5,077 nucleotides of DNA. Source: Opitutus sp. GAS368. GTDB taxonomy: Bacteria > Verrucomicrobiota > Verrucomicrobiae > Opitutales > UBA953. The position numbers and the translations under genes were made by a program. The notes below the pieces were generated by a model. It worked only from the letters and a program-made list of their open reading frames with translations, made no database searches and was not told where the DNA came from. The DNA lies in assembly GCA_943332745.1 (NCBI GenBank), contig CALQQQ010000109.1:1-5077 (forward strand), written 5' to 3'. Below, in pieces: positions 1 to 5,077 of this stretch (the first letter of the stretch is position 1; each line of letters starts with the position of its first letter).

Positions 1-467
1 CTGCTTGGCTGCGAGAACTCGAGGATGAGCAGCGTGCCGTCCGCGCGCAGGATGCGTCGCAGTTCGCCGAGACCCTTGGCCCGGTCTTCGAAGTTGCGTA
101 CGCCGTAGGCGATCGTGACCACGTCCTGCGAAGCGTCGCCGATGGGGAGCTTCATGCAGTCGCCGGTCTTGAATTCGAGCGCGACGTTCTCTTTCTCCGC
201 GCGGGCTCGGCCGAGTTCCAGCATCGGCTCGCAGAAATCATAACCGACGATGGCGCAGCCGACGGGCAGGTCGCGGCGTAGGGCGAAGGCGACGTCGCCG
301 CTGCCAGTGGCGAGGTCGGCCACGGTCTTGGGCTGGGCGGCCTTGGCGGCGGCCACGAGCTGTTCGCGCCATCCAACGCACAGGCCGAGGCTGAGGATGC
401 GGTTCGCGAAGTCGTAACGAGAGGCGATCCCGGAGAACATGCGTTGGACGGCGGAGCCTTCGGGCAT
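1..467 (-). CDS. ubiE: UbiE/MenG-type quinone C-methyltransferase, C-terminus cut by window edge
   Basis: This enzyme transfers a methyl group from S-adenosylmethionine to the ring of a prenylated quinone precursor: demethylmenaquinone (MenG role), or the ubiquinone intermediate (UbiE role). About 155 residues are visible, against roughly 230-250 for the family. The family N-terminal signature is present (FSGIASRYDFANRILSLGL, then WR, residues 11-34). SAM motif I is DLATGSGDVA (51-60), followed by GYDFCEPML (75-83). Further on are VTIAYGVRNFEDR (117-129) and the LILEFSQP block (147-154). The missing part is the C-terminal third. The start at 467 is the first ATG after an in-frame TGA and has a good Shine-Dalgarno, GGAGG, 8 bases upstream. 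The gene lies downstream of mnmA on the same strand, separated by a 171-base gap that contains an inverted-repeat element, so co-transcription is uncertain. In a verrucomicrobial host the menaquinone role is more likely, but the sequence alone does not decide between MenG and UbiE. Confidence 0.93.
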   Translation of the reverse strand, partial: MPEGSAVQRMFSGIASRYDFANRILSLGLCVGWREQLVAAAKAAQPKTVADLATGSGDVAFALRRDLPVGCAIVGYDFCEPMLELGRARAEKENVALEFKTGDCMKLPIGDASQDVVTIAYGVRNFEDRAKGLGELRRILRADGTLLILEFSQPS

Positions 468-493
468 GGGGTTACCCTCCGCACATTGCGGAG
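468..493 (-). promoter_or_regulatory. ubiE Shine-Dalgarno inside a small 5'-UTR hairpin
   Basis: Read on the minus strand, CTCCGC (493-488) and GCGGAG (482-477) form a perfect 6-bp stem with a 5-base loop. The 3' arm contains GGAG of the Shine-Dalgarno (GGAGGG, 480-475), followed by TAACCCC and the ATG at 467. Folding would hide the ribosome-binding site. GGG-TAA-CCC next to it could form a weaker second stem. The pairing is seen directly; a role in translational control is inferred. This is the only clear Shine-Dalgarno among the four visible gene starts. Confidence 0.5.
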
Positions 494-515
494 AAGGTCA
501 AGTGAGTGAGACGGG

Positions 516-639
516 AGGGGACACGTTGACAAGTGGGCACGTGGGCAAGGGGCGAAACAGCCGCCCATGTAACTTCAGGGGCTAGTTGCCCTACTGCTCT
601 CTCCCCTTGTCACCGTGTCCCCGTGCCCACGTGTCCCCT
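516..639. repeat. Inverted-repeat element 1, arms made of octamers
   Basis: Two 37-base arms (516-552 and 603-639) flank a 50-base centre. Arm 1 matches the reverse complement of arm 2 at 29 of 37 positions without gaps. Each arm, read in the G-rich direction, is one A, four octamers of the form GKKGRCAM, then GGGG; the fourth octamer always ends in CAA. The same 37-base format recurs at 3404-3538. The outer end at 639 is the last A of the mnmA TAA stop codon. The centre contains a short GGGC/GCCC stem (about 579-590) and the string GCCGCCCA, also present in element 2. There is no ORF of interest and no transposase. It could be a REP/BIME- or MITE-like intergenic repeat, or a 3'-UTR fold that ends mnmA transcription. 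I do not recognise a named family. Confidence 0.75.
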
Positions 640-1715
640 TATACGAACACTCCCCCGCCCATGAGGACGCGGTCGTGGTAGACGGCGAGCACCTGTCCGG
701 GCGCGAGGCCGCGTTGGGTCTCGGCGAAGCGGAGGCGGACGGTGCCGTCCGGCTGCGGGATGAAGCGGGCTGGCGTGGCTTTGTCGCGATAGCGGACGCG
801 GGCGAGGATGTCCTGTTCGCCGCTCACGGGCTGGTTGATCCAGGTGAAGTCGCGCGCCACGGCCTCGCTGGTGTAGAGCCACGGCGCGTCCGGCTTGTCG
901 AAGGCGACGTGCAGGGTATTCGTCGCAAAGTCTTTCTTCACGACGACGAAGTATGCGTTGTCGGTGTTGGACGGCAGGCCGATGCCCTTGCGCTGGCCAA
1001 TCGTGTAGCGGTGCAGGCCGCGGTGCTTACCGATCTCCTTGCCCGTGGCGTTGACGATCGGGCCAGGAGAATCGGGAATATGACGCTCGAGAAAATCCTG
1101 CACGGGAATCTGGCCGAGGAAGCAGATGCCTTGGCTGTCTTTACGTTCGGCGTTCGGCAGCTGTGCATCCGTGGCGAGTTGGCGCACCTCAGGCTTCAGG
1201 AGTTCGCCGATCGGGAAGATCGCCTTGGCGAGTTGTTCCTGGCGGAGTAGCGCGAGGAAGTAGGACTGGTCCTTATTGGGGTCGAGGCCTTCGAGCAGGT
1301 CGAACGTGCCGTCGGCGTTGGCGCGGCGGCGCGCGTAATGGCCCGTCGCGATGACGTCATAGCCGTCCTTGATCGCCTTGCGCAGGAAGACGCCGAACTT
1401 CATCTCGCGATTGCAGATGATGTCGGGATTCGGGGTCAGGCCTTGGCGGTAGCCGTCGACGAGATACTGGACGACCGTGTCGCGGTAGTCCTGGACGAGG
1501 TCAATGATCCGAAAGGGGAGACCAAGGTGCTCGGCCACGGCTTGGGCGTTACGGACGTCGTCCTCCCAGGGGCATTCGCCGGGGAAGGGTAGGCCTTCCT
1601 CGTTCATCCAGGTCCGGAAGTAGGCGGCATGCACCTCATGCCCTTGCTGCTTGAGCAGAAGGGCCGCCACGGCGCTATCAACGCCGCCGGAGAGGGCTAC
1701 CAGGACCTTGGACAT
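639..1715 (-). CDS. mnmA: tRNA-specific 2-thiouridylase MnmA
   Basis: MnmA makes the 2-thio group of wobble uridine 34 in tRNAs for Lys, Glu and Gln, using ATP to adenylate C2 and sulfur relayed to an enzyme persulfide. The 358-residue length is normal. The PP-loop ATP site is SGGVDS (9-14). The catalytic cysteine lies in TPNPDIICN (Cys101) and the persulfide cysteine in DSQGICFLG (Cys198), so the pair is intact. IATGHYAR (122-129), DQSYFLALL (149-157) and the central-domain block GLHRYTIGQRKGIGL (233-247) are typical. The C-terminal beta-barrel ends with RGLAPGQ and RVLMGGGVFV. The segment around residues 38-56 (NEEGLPFPGECPWEDDVR) has a form I associate with Opitutales, from memory. The start at 1715 places MSKVLVALSGG at the protein's N-terminus as expected, but its upstream sequence is pyrimidine-rich with no Shine-Dalgarno. 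The gene is divergent from the LysM gene. The stop codon touches repeat element 1. Confidence 0.97.
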   Translation of the reverse strand: MSKVLVALSGGVDSAVAALLLKQQGHEVHAAYFRTWMNEEGLPFPGECPWEDDVRNAQAVAEHLGLPFRIIDLVQDYRDTVVQYLVDGYRQGLTPNPDIICNREMKFGVFLRKAIKDGYDVIATGHYARRRANADGTFDLLEGLDPNKDQSYFLALLRQEQLAKAIFPIGELLKPEVRQLATDAQLPNAERKDSQGICFLGQIPVQDFLERHIPDSPGPIVNATGKEIGKHRGLHRYTIGQRKGIGLPSNTDNAYFVVVKKDFATNTLHVAFDKPDAPWLYTSEAVARDFTWINQPVSGEQDILARVRYRDKATPARFIPQPDGTVRLRFAETQRGLAPGQVLAVYHDRVLMGGGVFV

Positions 1716-1729
1716 CGGAGGGCAAGGTA

Positions 1730-1747
1730 GGGCGGGGAGGGGCGGGG
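1730..1747 (+). other. Tight G-quadruplex motif upstream of mnmA
   Basis: Four G-runs of 3, 4, 4 and 4 bases are separated by single bases (C, A, C) in 18 bases of the plus strand. Runs of this length with one-base loops are the classic pattern for a very stable G-quadruplex. The motif lies 15 bases upstream of the mnmA start codon. Because mnmA is transcribed leftward, the G-rich strand is the template strand for mnmA and its leader RNA would be C-rich. The pattern is seen directly; folding and any effect on transcription are inferred. Confidence 0.6.
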
Positions 1748-1764
1748 ATACAGATTATTTAAAA

Positions 1765-1866
1765 GGGCTAGGGCTAGGGCTAGGGACAGGGCTAGGGCTA
1801 GGGACAGGACTAGGGGCAGGTAATATTAGCCTAGCCCCAGCCCTAGGGCCTGGCTCTGGCCCTGTC
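1765..1866 (+). repeat. Telomere-like GGGCTA hexamer array with a C-rich inverted arm
   Basis: From 1765 to 1818 there are nine in-phase hexamers: mostly GGGCTA, with the variants GGGACA (twice), GGACTA and GGGGCA. The first seven each start with GGG, giving seven G-triplets with exact 3-base loops, a strong G-quadruplex pattern. The array ends in GG, then the palindrome TAATATTA (1821-1828), then a C-rich arm to about 1866 that carries CCTAGCCC- and AGCCCTAGG-type units. Read on the other strand, that arm resembles a decayed version of the array, so the whole is an imperfect inverted repeat. A plus-strand reading frame runs through it (Gly-Leu/Gly-Thr repeats), but I treat that as a by-product of the repeat. 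Confidence 0.8.
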
Positions 1867-1901
1867 TTGCTCTCCCGCCTTGGGCATGTTTTCCTCCTTC
1901 C

Positions 1902-2483
1902 ATGCGTATCGGCATCCTTTTTCTTTTACTTGGTCTTCTCCCCCTCTCGGCGCAAAACGCGCAGCTCGCTGGCATGCAGCAGGACCTAGCGGAACTACGC
2001 ACCGAGGTCGAAAAACTAAAGCTGGAGAATACGGACCTGCGCGCGGCGCTGAATCGTCAGAAAGCCGGCCAAGGCCAGGCTGCCTCGACGGCCGACACGC
2101 TGGCCAAGACGCGGGCCGAAACCCTTAACGAAGTCGATCGTCGCCTGAAGTTGCACACCGATGAGGTGAACGCGGCGCTTGCCGAACTCACCCGCCAGGT
2201 GAACGCCGCCCTCGGTAAGACCGGCGCCCCGCCGACGGCGAAATCCGGTAAGCCGGTCGCGCAGACCGAAGCCCCGGCCGTAGCCGAAGAGGGCGCCCCT
2301 TCGGGCGTTCCCCAGACTGGCATCAAGTATCGCGTCAAATCCGGCGATACGGTCACGAAAATCGCCCTGCGCAATGGCTCCAAGGTCGATTGGATTCTGA
2401 AAGCGAATAACCTTTCCTCGCCTGCCGCCCTGAAAGCGGATGTCGATATCTTCGTCCCGCAGCCCGAAACCGCCGGACGCTAA
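1902..2483 (+). CDS. Exported coiled-coil protein with C-terminal LysM domain
   Basis: A 193-residue protein probably acting in the cell envelope. An N-terminal signal peptide is clear: MRIG, a hydrophobic core (ILFLLLGLLPL, 5-15), then a likely cleavage site after LSA (about residue 17). Residues 21-52 form a heptad-like, charged segment (LAELRTEVEKLKLENTDL) that should be a coiled coil, and 68-104 look helical too. A Pro/Ala-rich linker (108-138) leads to a LysM domain at 141-187, beginning IKYRVKSGDTVTKIALRNG and ending DIFVPQ. LysM domains bind peptidoglycan or other GlcNAc-containing glycans. No catalytic domain is present, so an anchoring or structural role is more likely than a hydrolase. 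The signal peptide directly after the ATG supports this start, although no Shine-Dalgarno precedes it. The stop is 18 bases before parB, which suggests one transcript. The exact function is unknown. Confidence 0.88.
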   Translation: MRIGILFLLLGLLPLSAQNAQLAGMQQDLAELRTEVEKLKLENTDLRAALNRQKAGQGQAASTADTLAKTRAETLNEVDRRLKLHTDEVNAALAELTRQVNAALGKTGAPPTAKSGKPVAQTEAPAVAEEGAPSGVPQTGIKYRVKSGDTVTKIALRNGSKVDWILKANNLSSPAALKADVDIFVPQPETAGR

Positions 2484-2501
2484 CCCCTTTCAAAAAGCCC
2501 C

Positions 2502-3404
2502 ATGGCTACTCCTCCTAAGAAATCCCTCGGTCGCGGTCTCGGTTCACTTATCGGGGCTGGCGTGACCAAGCCCGCTCAGCCGGTCGCCGCACCCGCCCCA
2601 GCCGCAGTCGCTCCCGTTGCTTCGGGTCTGCAGCTACAGGAACTGCCATTGACCTCCATCGTCCCGAATCCGCGCCAGCCGCGCCGTGATTTCGACGACG
2701 CCCAGGTGAAGGAGCTCGCCGACTCCATTCGCTCCGAAGGGCTCATGCAGCCGATCGTCGTCCGCAAGGTGAAGGACGGCTACGAACTCATCGCCGGCGA
2801 ACGCCGTTTCCGCGCCTTCAAGCTGATCGGCGAGAAGACCATCACCGCGCGCATCCTCGAGGCCAGCGACGCTTCCAGCGCCGTGCTTGCGCTCATCGAG
2901 AATTTGCAGCGGGCCGACCTCAATGCCATCGACGAAGCCCTCGGCTTCGCTTCGCTCATGCGTGACTTCAGCCTCACGCAAGAAGCCGTCGCCGAGCGTC
3001 TCGGCAAGCCGCGCACCAGCATCGCAAACAGCGTCCGTCTCCTCGCCCTCGACAATGAGCTCCAGGCCTACGTCCGTAAGGGCCAGCTTTCCGCCGGCCA
3101 TGCCAAGGCCTTGCTCGGCATCGAGAATGTCGCCCATCGCGTGCAGGTCGCCCGTCTCGTGATCGAGAAGGGACTTTCCGTCCGCGCCACCGAAGCCGAG
3201 GTCAAGAAACTCGCTTCGACCAAGAAGGGTGATCGCAAGCAGGCTGTCCAGACCGTCGTCGCCGACGTCCAGAAGCGCCTCGCTTCCCACTTCGCCGCGC
3301 CGGTCTCGGTCGTCCGCAAGGGCACCAAGGGTAGCATCTCGATTCCCTTCAGTAGCGACGACGAACTTGCCCGCCTGCTGGAGAAGATTGGGATCAAACT
3401 CTAA
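2502..3404 (+). CDS. parB: Chromosome-partitioning protein ParB
   Basis: ParB binds parS sites near the origin, spreads as a CTP-dependent clamp and works with ParA to separate chromosome copies. At 300 residues it is of normal size. The N-terminus carries the family signature LGRGLGSLIG (9-18), the region that in relatives contacts ParA. A Pro/Ala-rich linker spans 22-41. The ParB/Srx domain follows with NPRQPRRDF (56-64), the CTP-binding motif GERRFRA (99-105) and ENLQRADLN (133-141). A helix-turn-helix for parS recognition is at about 157-180 (LTQEAVAERLGKPRTSIANS). The C-terminal dimerisation segment runs from about 248 to 300. All key motifs look intact. The conserved N-terminus supports the ATG at 2502, although there is no Shine-Dalgarno. 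The upstream neighbour is the LysM gene, not parA, and no parA is in the window. The stop codon's last base is the first base of repeat element 2. Confidence 0.97.
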   Translation: MATPPKKSLGRGLGSLIGAGVTKPAQPVAAPAPAAVAPVASGLQLQELPLTSIVPNPRQPRRDFDDAQVKELADSIRSEGLMQPIVVRKVKDGYELIAGERRFRAFKLIGEKTITARILEASDASSAVLALIENLQRADLNAIDEALGFASLMRDFSLTQEAVAERLGKPRTSIANSVRLLALDNELQAYVRKGQLSAGHAKALLGIENVAHRVQVARLVIEKGLSVRATEAEVKKLASTKKGDRKQAVQTVVADVQKRLASHFAAPVSVVRKGTKGSISIPFSSDDELARLLEKIGIKL

Positions 3405-3538
3405 GTGGGCACGTGGGCAAGGTGACACGGTGACAAGGGGTGATGAGGCGGCATTGCCGCCCAAGGAAACGAAGATGTCCGCCTCGCTTGGTGAGGTAAT
3501 GCCCCTTGTCCCCGTGTCACCGTGCCAGCATGTCCCCT
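3404..3538. repeat. Inverted-repeat element 2, arms made of octamers
   Basis: This is a second copy of the format seen at 516-639. Arms at 3404-3440 and 3502-3538 are 37 bases each and match as inverted repeats at 30 of 37 positions without gaps. Each arm is A, four octamers close to GKKGRCAM, then GGGG. Two octamers of the outer end of arm 2 deviate (GGGGACAT, GCTGGCAC). The 61-base centre holds its own hairpins: GGCGGCATTGCCGCC (3447-3461) and CCTCGCTTGGTGAGG (3482-3496). GAGGCGG (3445-3451) could alternatively pair with CCGCCTC (3479-3485). GCCGCCCA is shared with the centre of element 1. The element begins on the final A of the parB stop codon and lies between convergent parB and purH, so it would be transcribed in the parB 3' UTR. 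Confidence 0.75.
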
Positions 3539-3541
3539 GCG

Positions 3542-3584
3542 CTTTAAGCGCTCAGTTCCGCTGCGCGGAACTTAGTGCTTAAAG
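3542..3584. terminator. Long hairpin between convergent parB and purH, overlapping the purH stop
   Basis: Arms 3542-3561 and 3565-3584 (20 bases each) pair across a 3-base TGC loop. There are 18 Watson-Crick pairs, one position that is G-U in plus-strand RNA, and one mismatch. The 3' arm includes the last 13 bases of purH with its TAA (3574-3572). No T-tract follows on either strand, so it is not a textbook intrinsic terminator. Given the convergent genes, a shared bidirectional stop or a 3'-end-stabilising hairpin is the likeliest role. The fold is slightly better in the parB-direction RNA. Confidence 0.55.
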
Positions 3585-5077
3585 TGGCGCATGCCGGTGA
3601 AGACCATCGCCATGCCGCGCGCATCAGCGGCGGCGATGACGTCGGCGTCCTTCACGGAGCCTCCCGGCTGGATGGCGCAGGTCGCACCCGCATCGGCCGC
3701 GGCGAGCAGGCCGTCAGGGAAGGGGAAGAAGGCGTCGGACGCGATGGCGGAGCCTTGGAGCGAGAGCTTGGCTTCGCCGGCCTTCCAGACCGCGATGCGC
3801 GAGGAGTCGATGCGGGACATCTGGCCGGCGCCGACGCTGAGCGTGCGTTCCTTGCCAGCGTACACGATGGCGTTGGACTTCACGTGGCGGACGACGCGCC
3901 AGCCGAAGAGCAGGGCGGTCATCTCGTCGGCCGTCGGGGCGCGCTTGGTGACGATTTTGAAGTCGCGCGGGTTGGCGGGCTTCTGGTCGCGGTCCTGGAC
4001 GAGCACGCCGCCGATGACGGCGCGGACTTCGCGGAGGGTGTCGGCGCGGAGGCCGACCTTGGCGCGCATGAGGCGGAGGTTCTTCTTCTTGCCGAAGATT
4101 GCGAGGGCGTCGGCGTCGAACTCCGGCGCGATGATGACTTCAGAGAAGATTTCGGCGATCGCCTCGGCGAGGCCTTTGTCGACGGTGCGGTTAGCGACGA
4201 TGATGCCGCCGAATGGAGCCTGCTTATCGGTCTCGAAGGCCTTGTGCCAGGCTTCGAGGAGAGTGTCGGCTGAAGCCACGCCACAGGGGTTGGTGTGCTT
4301 CAGGATGCAGATCGTCGGGCGCTCGAACTCGCCGATGAGGTAGGTCGCAGCGGTGATATCGAGAATGTTGTTATAGCTGAGTTCTTTGCCCTGCAGTTGC
4401 TCGAAGGCTTCGTGGAACGACCCGTAGAGCGCGGCCTGCTGGTGCGGGTTTTCACCGTAGCGGAGGCGCTGGGCGATGGGCAGGGTCGAGGTGAAGCGCG
4501 AGGGCAGTCCGAGGACGTTGCCGGCGCCAGGCTGGGCCTGGGACTCGAGGTAGTTGGCAATCGCGGCGTCGTAGGCGGAGGTGCGTTGGAAGACCTTGAG
4601 CGCGAGTTCACGGCGGAGTTCGCCGAGGGTCTCGGGGGCCTTCATCGCGGCGAGCACGCGCTCGTAGTCGGCGGGGTCGGTGACGACGGAGACGGAGGCG
4701 TGATTCTTGGCCGCGCTGCGCAGCATGGACGGGCCGCCGATGTCGATATTTTCGATGGCGTCCTCGAACGAGCAGTTCGGTTTCGCGACGGTCGCTTCAA
4801 ACGGGTAGAGGTTCACGACGACGAGGTCGATGAGGTCGATGCCGTGCTTCTTGGCTTCGTCGAGGTGCTCATGTGAATCGCGTCGGCAGAGGAGGCCGCC
4901 GTGGACTTTCGGGTGCAGGGTCTTCACTCGGCCTTCCATGATCTCGGGGAAGCCCGTGTGCTCGCTGACGTCGGTCACCGGCAGGCCGGCGTCGCGGAGC
5001 ATCTTCGAGGTGCCGCCGGTCGAGAGGAGCTTGTAGCCGTGTTCCTTGACGAGGGCCTGGGCGAAGGGCAGGAGGCC
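3572..5077 (-). CDS. purH: Bifunctional PurH (AICAR formyltransferase / IMP cyclohydrolase), N-terminus cut by window edge
   Basis: PurH catalyses the last two steps of de novo purine synthesis: formyl transfer from 10-formyl-tetrahydrofolate to AICAR, then ring closure to IMP. The window shows 501 codons plus stop, and by comparison with relatives about 13-18 N-terminal residues lie beyond the right edge. The reading frame is open to the edge and the residues before the Met at 5002 (including STGGTSK, visible residues 19-25) are conserved, so that Met is internal, not the start. The cyclohydrolase (MGS-like) domain is at the N-terminus with GRVKTLHPKVHGG (49-61). The transformylase domain has RLRYGENPHQ (204-213), the catalytic Lys-His pair in ILKHTNPCGVA (260-261, bases 4300-4295), HVKSNAI (398-404) and VGAGQMSRID (415-424). 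It ends with DAFFPFPDG, AIQPGGSVKD and MVFTGMRHFKH. One small difference is APFGG (287-291), where I would expect SAFGG. The gene converges on parB, and its stop lies inside a strong hairpin. Confidence 0.97.
   Translation of the reverse strand, partial: GLLPFAQALVKEHGYKLLSTGGTSKMLRDAGLPVTDVSEHTGFPEIMEGRVKTLHPKVHGGLLCRRDSHEHLDEAKKHGIDLIDLVVVNLYPFEATVAKPNCSFEDAIENIDIGGPSMLRSAAKNHASVSVVTDPADYERVLAAMKAPETLGELRRELALKVFQRTSAYDAAIANYLESQAQPGAGNVLGLPSRFTSTLPIAQRLRYGENPHQQAALYGSFHEAFEQLQGKELSYNNILDITAATYLIGEFERPTICILKHTNPCGVASADTLLEAWHKAFETDKQAPFGGIIVANRTVDKGLAEAIAEIFSEVIIAPEFDADALAIFGKKKNLRLMRAKVGLRADTLREVRAVIGGVLVQDRDQKPANPRDFKIVTKRAPTADEMTALLFGWRVVRHVKSNAIVYAGKERTLSVGAGQMSRIDSSRIAVWKAGEAKLSLQGSAIASDAFFPFPDGLLAAADAGATCAIQPGGSVKDADVIAAADARGMAMVFTGMRHFKH

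Larger units (their letters stand above)
1716..1901. promoter_or_regulatory. Divergent intergenic region between mnmA and the LysM gene
   Basis: The start codons of mnmA (minus) and the LysM gene (plus) face away from each other across 186 bases, so promoters for both should lie here. The AT-rich spots are 1748-1764 (including ATTATTTAAAA) and 1821-1828 (TAATATTA, a perfect palindrome). Either could hold a -10 element: TAATCT on the minus strand near 1752-1757, or TAATAT on the plus strand at 1821. I see no convincing -35 partner for either, so no promoter is placed. The rest is G-rich on the plus strand and is described in the two entries that follow. Confidence 0.45.

Noticed and set aside
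516..639. Short CRISPR-like array
   Set aside because: Units are 8 bases with no spacers and are arranged as an inverted repeat; no cas gene is present.
615..1250. Plus-strand open frame opposite mnmA (211 codons)
   Set aside because: Antisense shadow of conserved MnmA motifs; starts inside repeat element 1.
1651..1989. Plus-strand open frame encoding Gly-Leu/Gly-Thr repeats through the hexamer array
   Set aside because: It begins inside mnmA on the opposite strand, its repeats simply mirror the DNA hexamers, and it runs into the LysM gene in another frame. No protein-family features.
3405..3418. CACGTG in the repeat arms (also near 539 and 628) as possible parS sites next to parB
   Set aside because: The consensus parS core is flanked by TTN and NAA on its two sides (TGTTTCACGTGAAACA type). 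Here the flanks are GGG and GGC, so only the central hexamer matches, which is expected by chance in this octamer repeat.
2634..3464. Long minus-strand open frame opposite parB (276 codons)
   Set aside because: It is the antisense shadow of a well-conserved ParB in GC-rich DNA; no recognisable domains.
3575..4343. Two long plus-strand open frames opposite purH (232 and 250 codons)
   Set aside because: Overlapping each other and antisense to conserved PurH; composition is typical of GC-rich shadow frames.
5000..5002. ATG at 5002 as the purH start
   Set aside because: The frame stays open to the window edge and encodes conserved PurH residues upstream, including STGG, so the true start lies outside.

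Overview
The window looks like an ordinary chromosomal stretch of a GC-rich bacterium, most likely from the Verrucomicrobiota (Opitutales-like). That assignment rests on my recollection of how MnmA, the LysM protein and PurH look in that group, on the high GC, and on the near absence of Shine-Dalgarno sequences. It is an inference, not a search result. No transposase, phage, CRISPR, rRNA or tRNA gene is visible.

Layout: (1) 1-467, minus: the N-terminal two thirds of a UbiE/MenG quinone methyltransferase, cut by the left edge. A small hairpin overlaps its Shine-Dalgarno. (2) 468-638: a gap that holds an inverted-repeat element (516-639) built from short octamers. (3) 639-1715, minus: complete mnmA (tRNA 2-thiouridylase). 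(4) 1716-1901: the divergent intergenic region, with two G-quadruplex-type tracts on the plus strand, one of them a telomere-like hexamer array. (5) 1902-2483, plus: an exported coiled-coil/LysM protein. (6) 2502-3404, plus: parB, 18 bases downstream and probably co-transcribed. (7) 3405-3571: a convergent gap holding a second copy of the octamer inverted repeat (3404-3538) and a long hairpin that runs into the purH stop codon. (8) 3572-5077, minus: purH, nearly complete and missing only its first dozen or so codons at the right edge.

The genes do not form one pathway. UbiE/MenG acts in quinone synthesis, MnmA in tRNA wobble modification, the LysM protein at the cell envelope, ParB in chromosome segregation and PurH in purine synthesis. 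The only clear operon candidate is the LysM gene with parB. No parA is visible next to parB.

The unusual content is in the intergenic DNA. Four 37-base arms, two per element, can be aligned without gaps and each reads as one base, four variable octamers (consensus GKKGRCAM) and GGGG. Both elements begin exactly on the last base of a TAA stop codon. The divergent promoter region carries nine in-phase G-rich hexamers plus a separate tight G-run. I do not recognise a named repeat family for either type.
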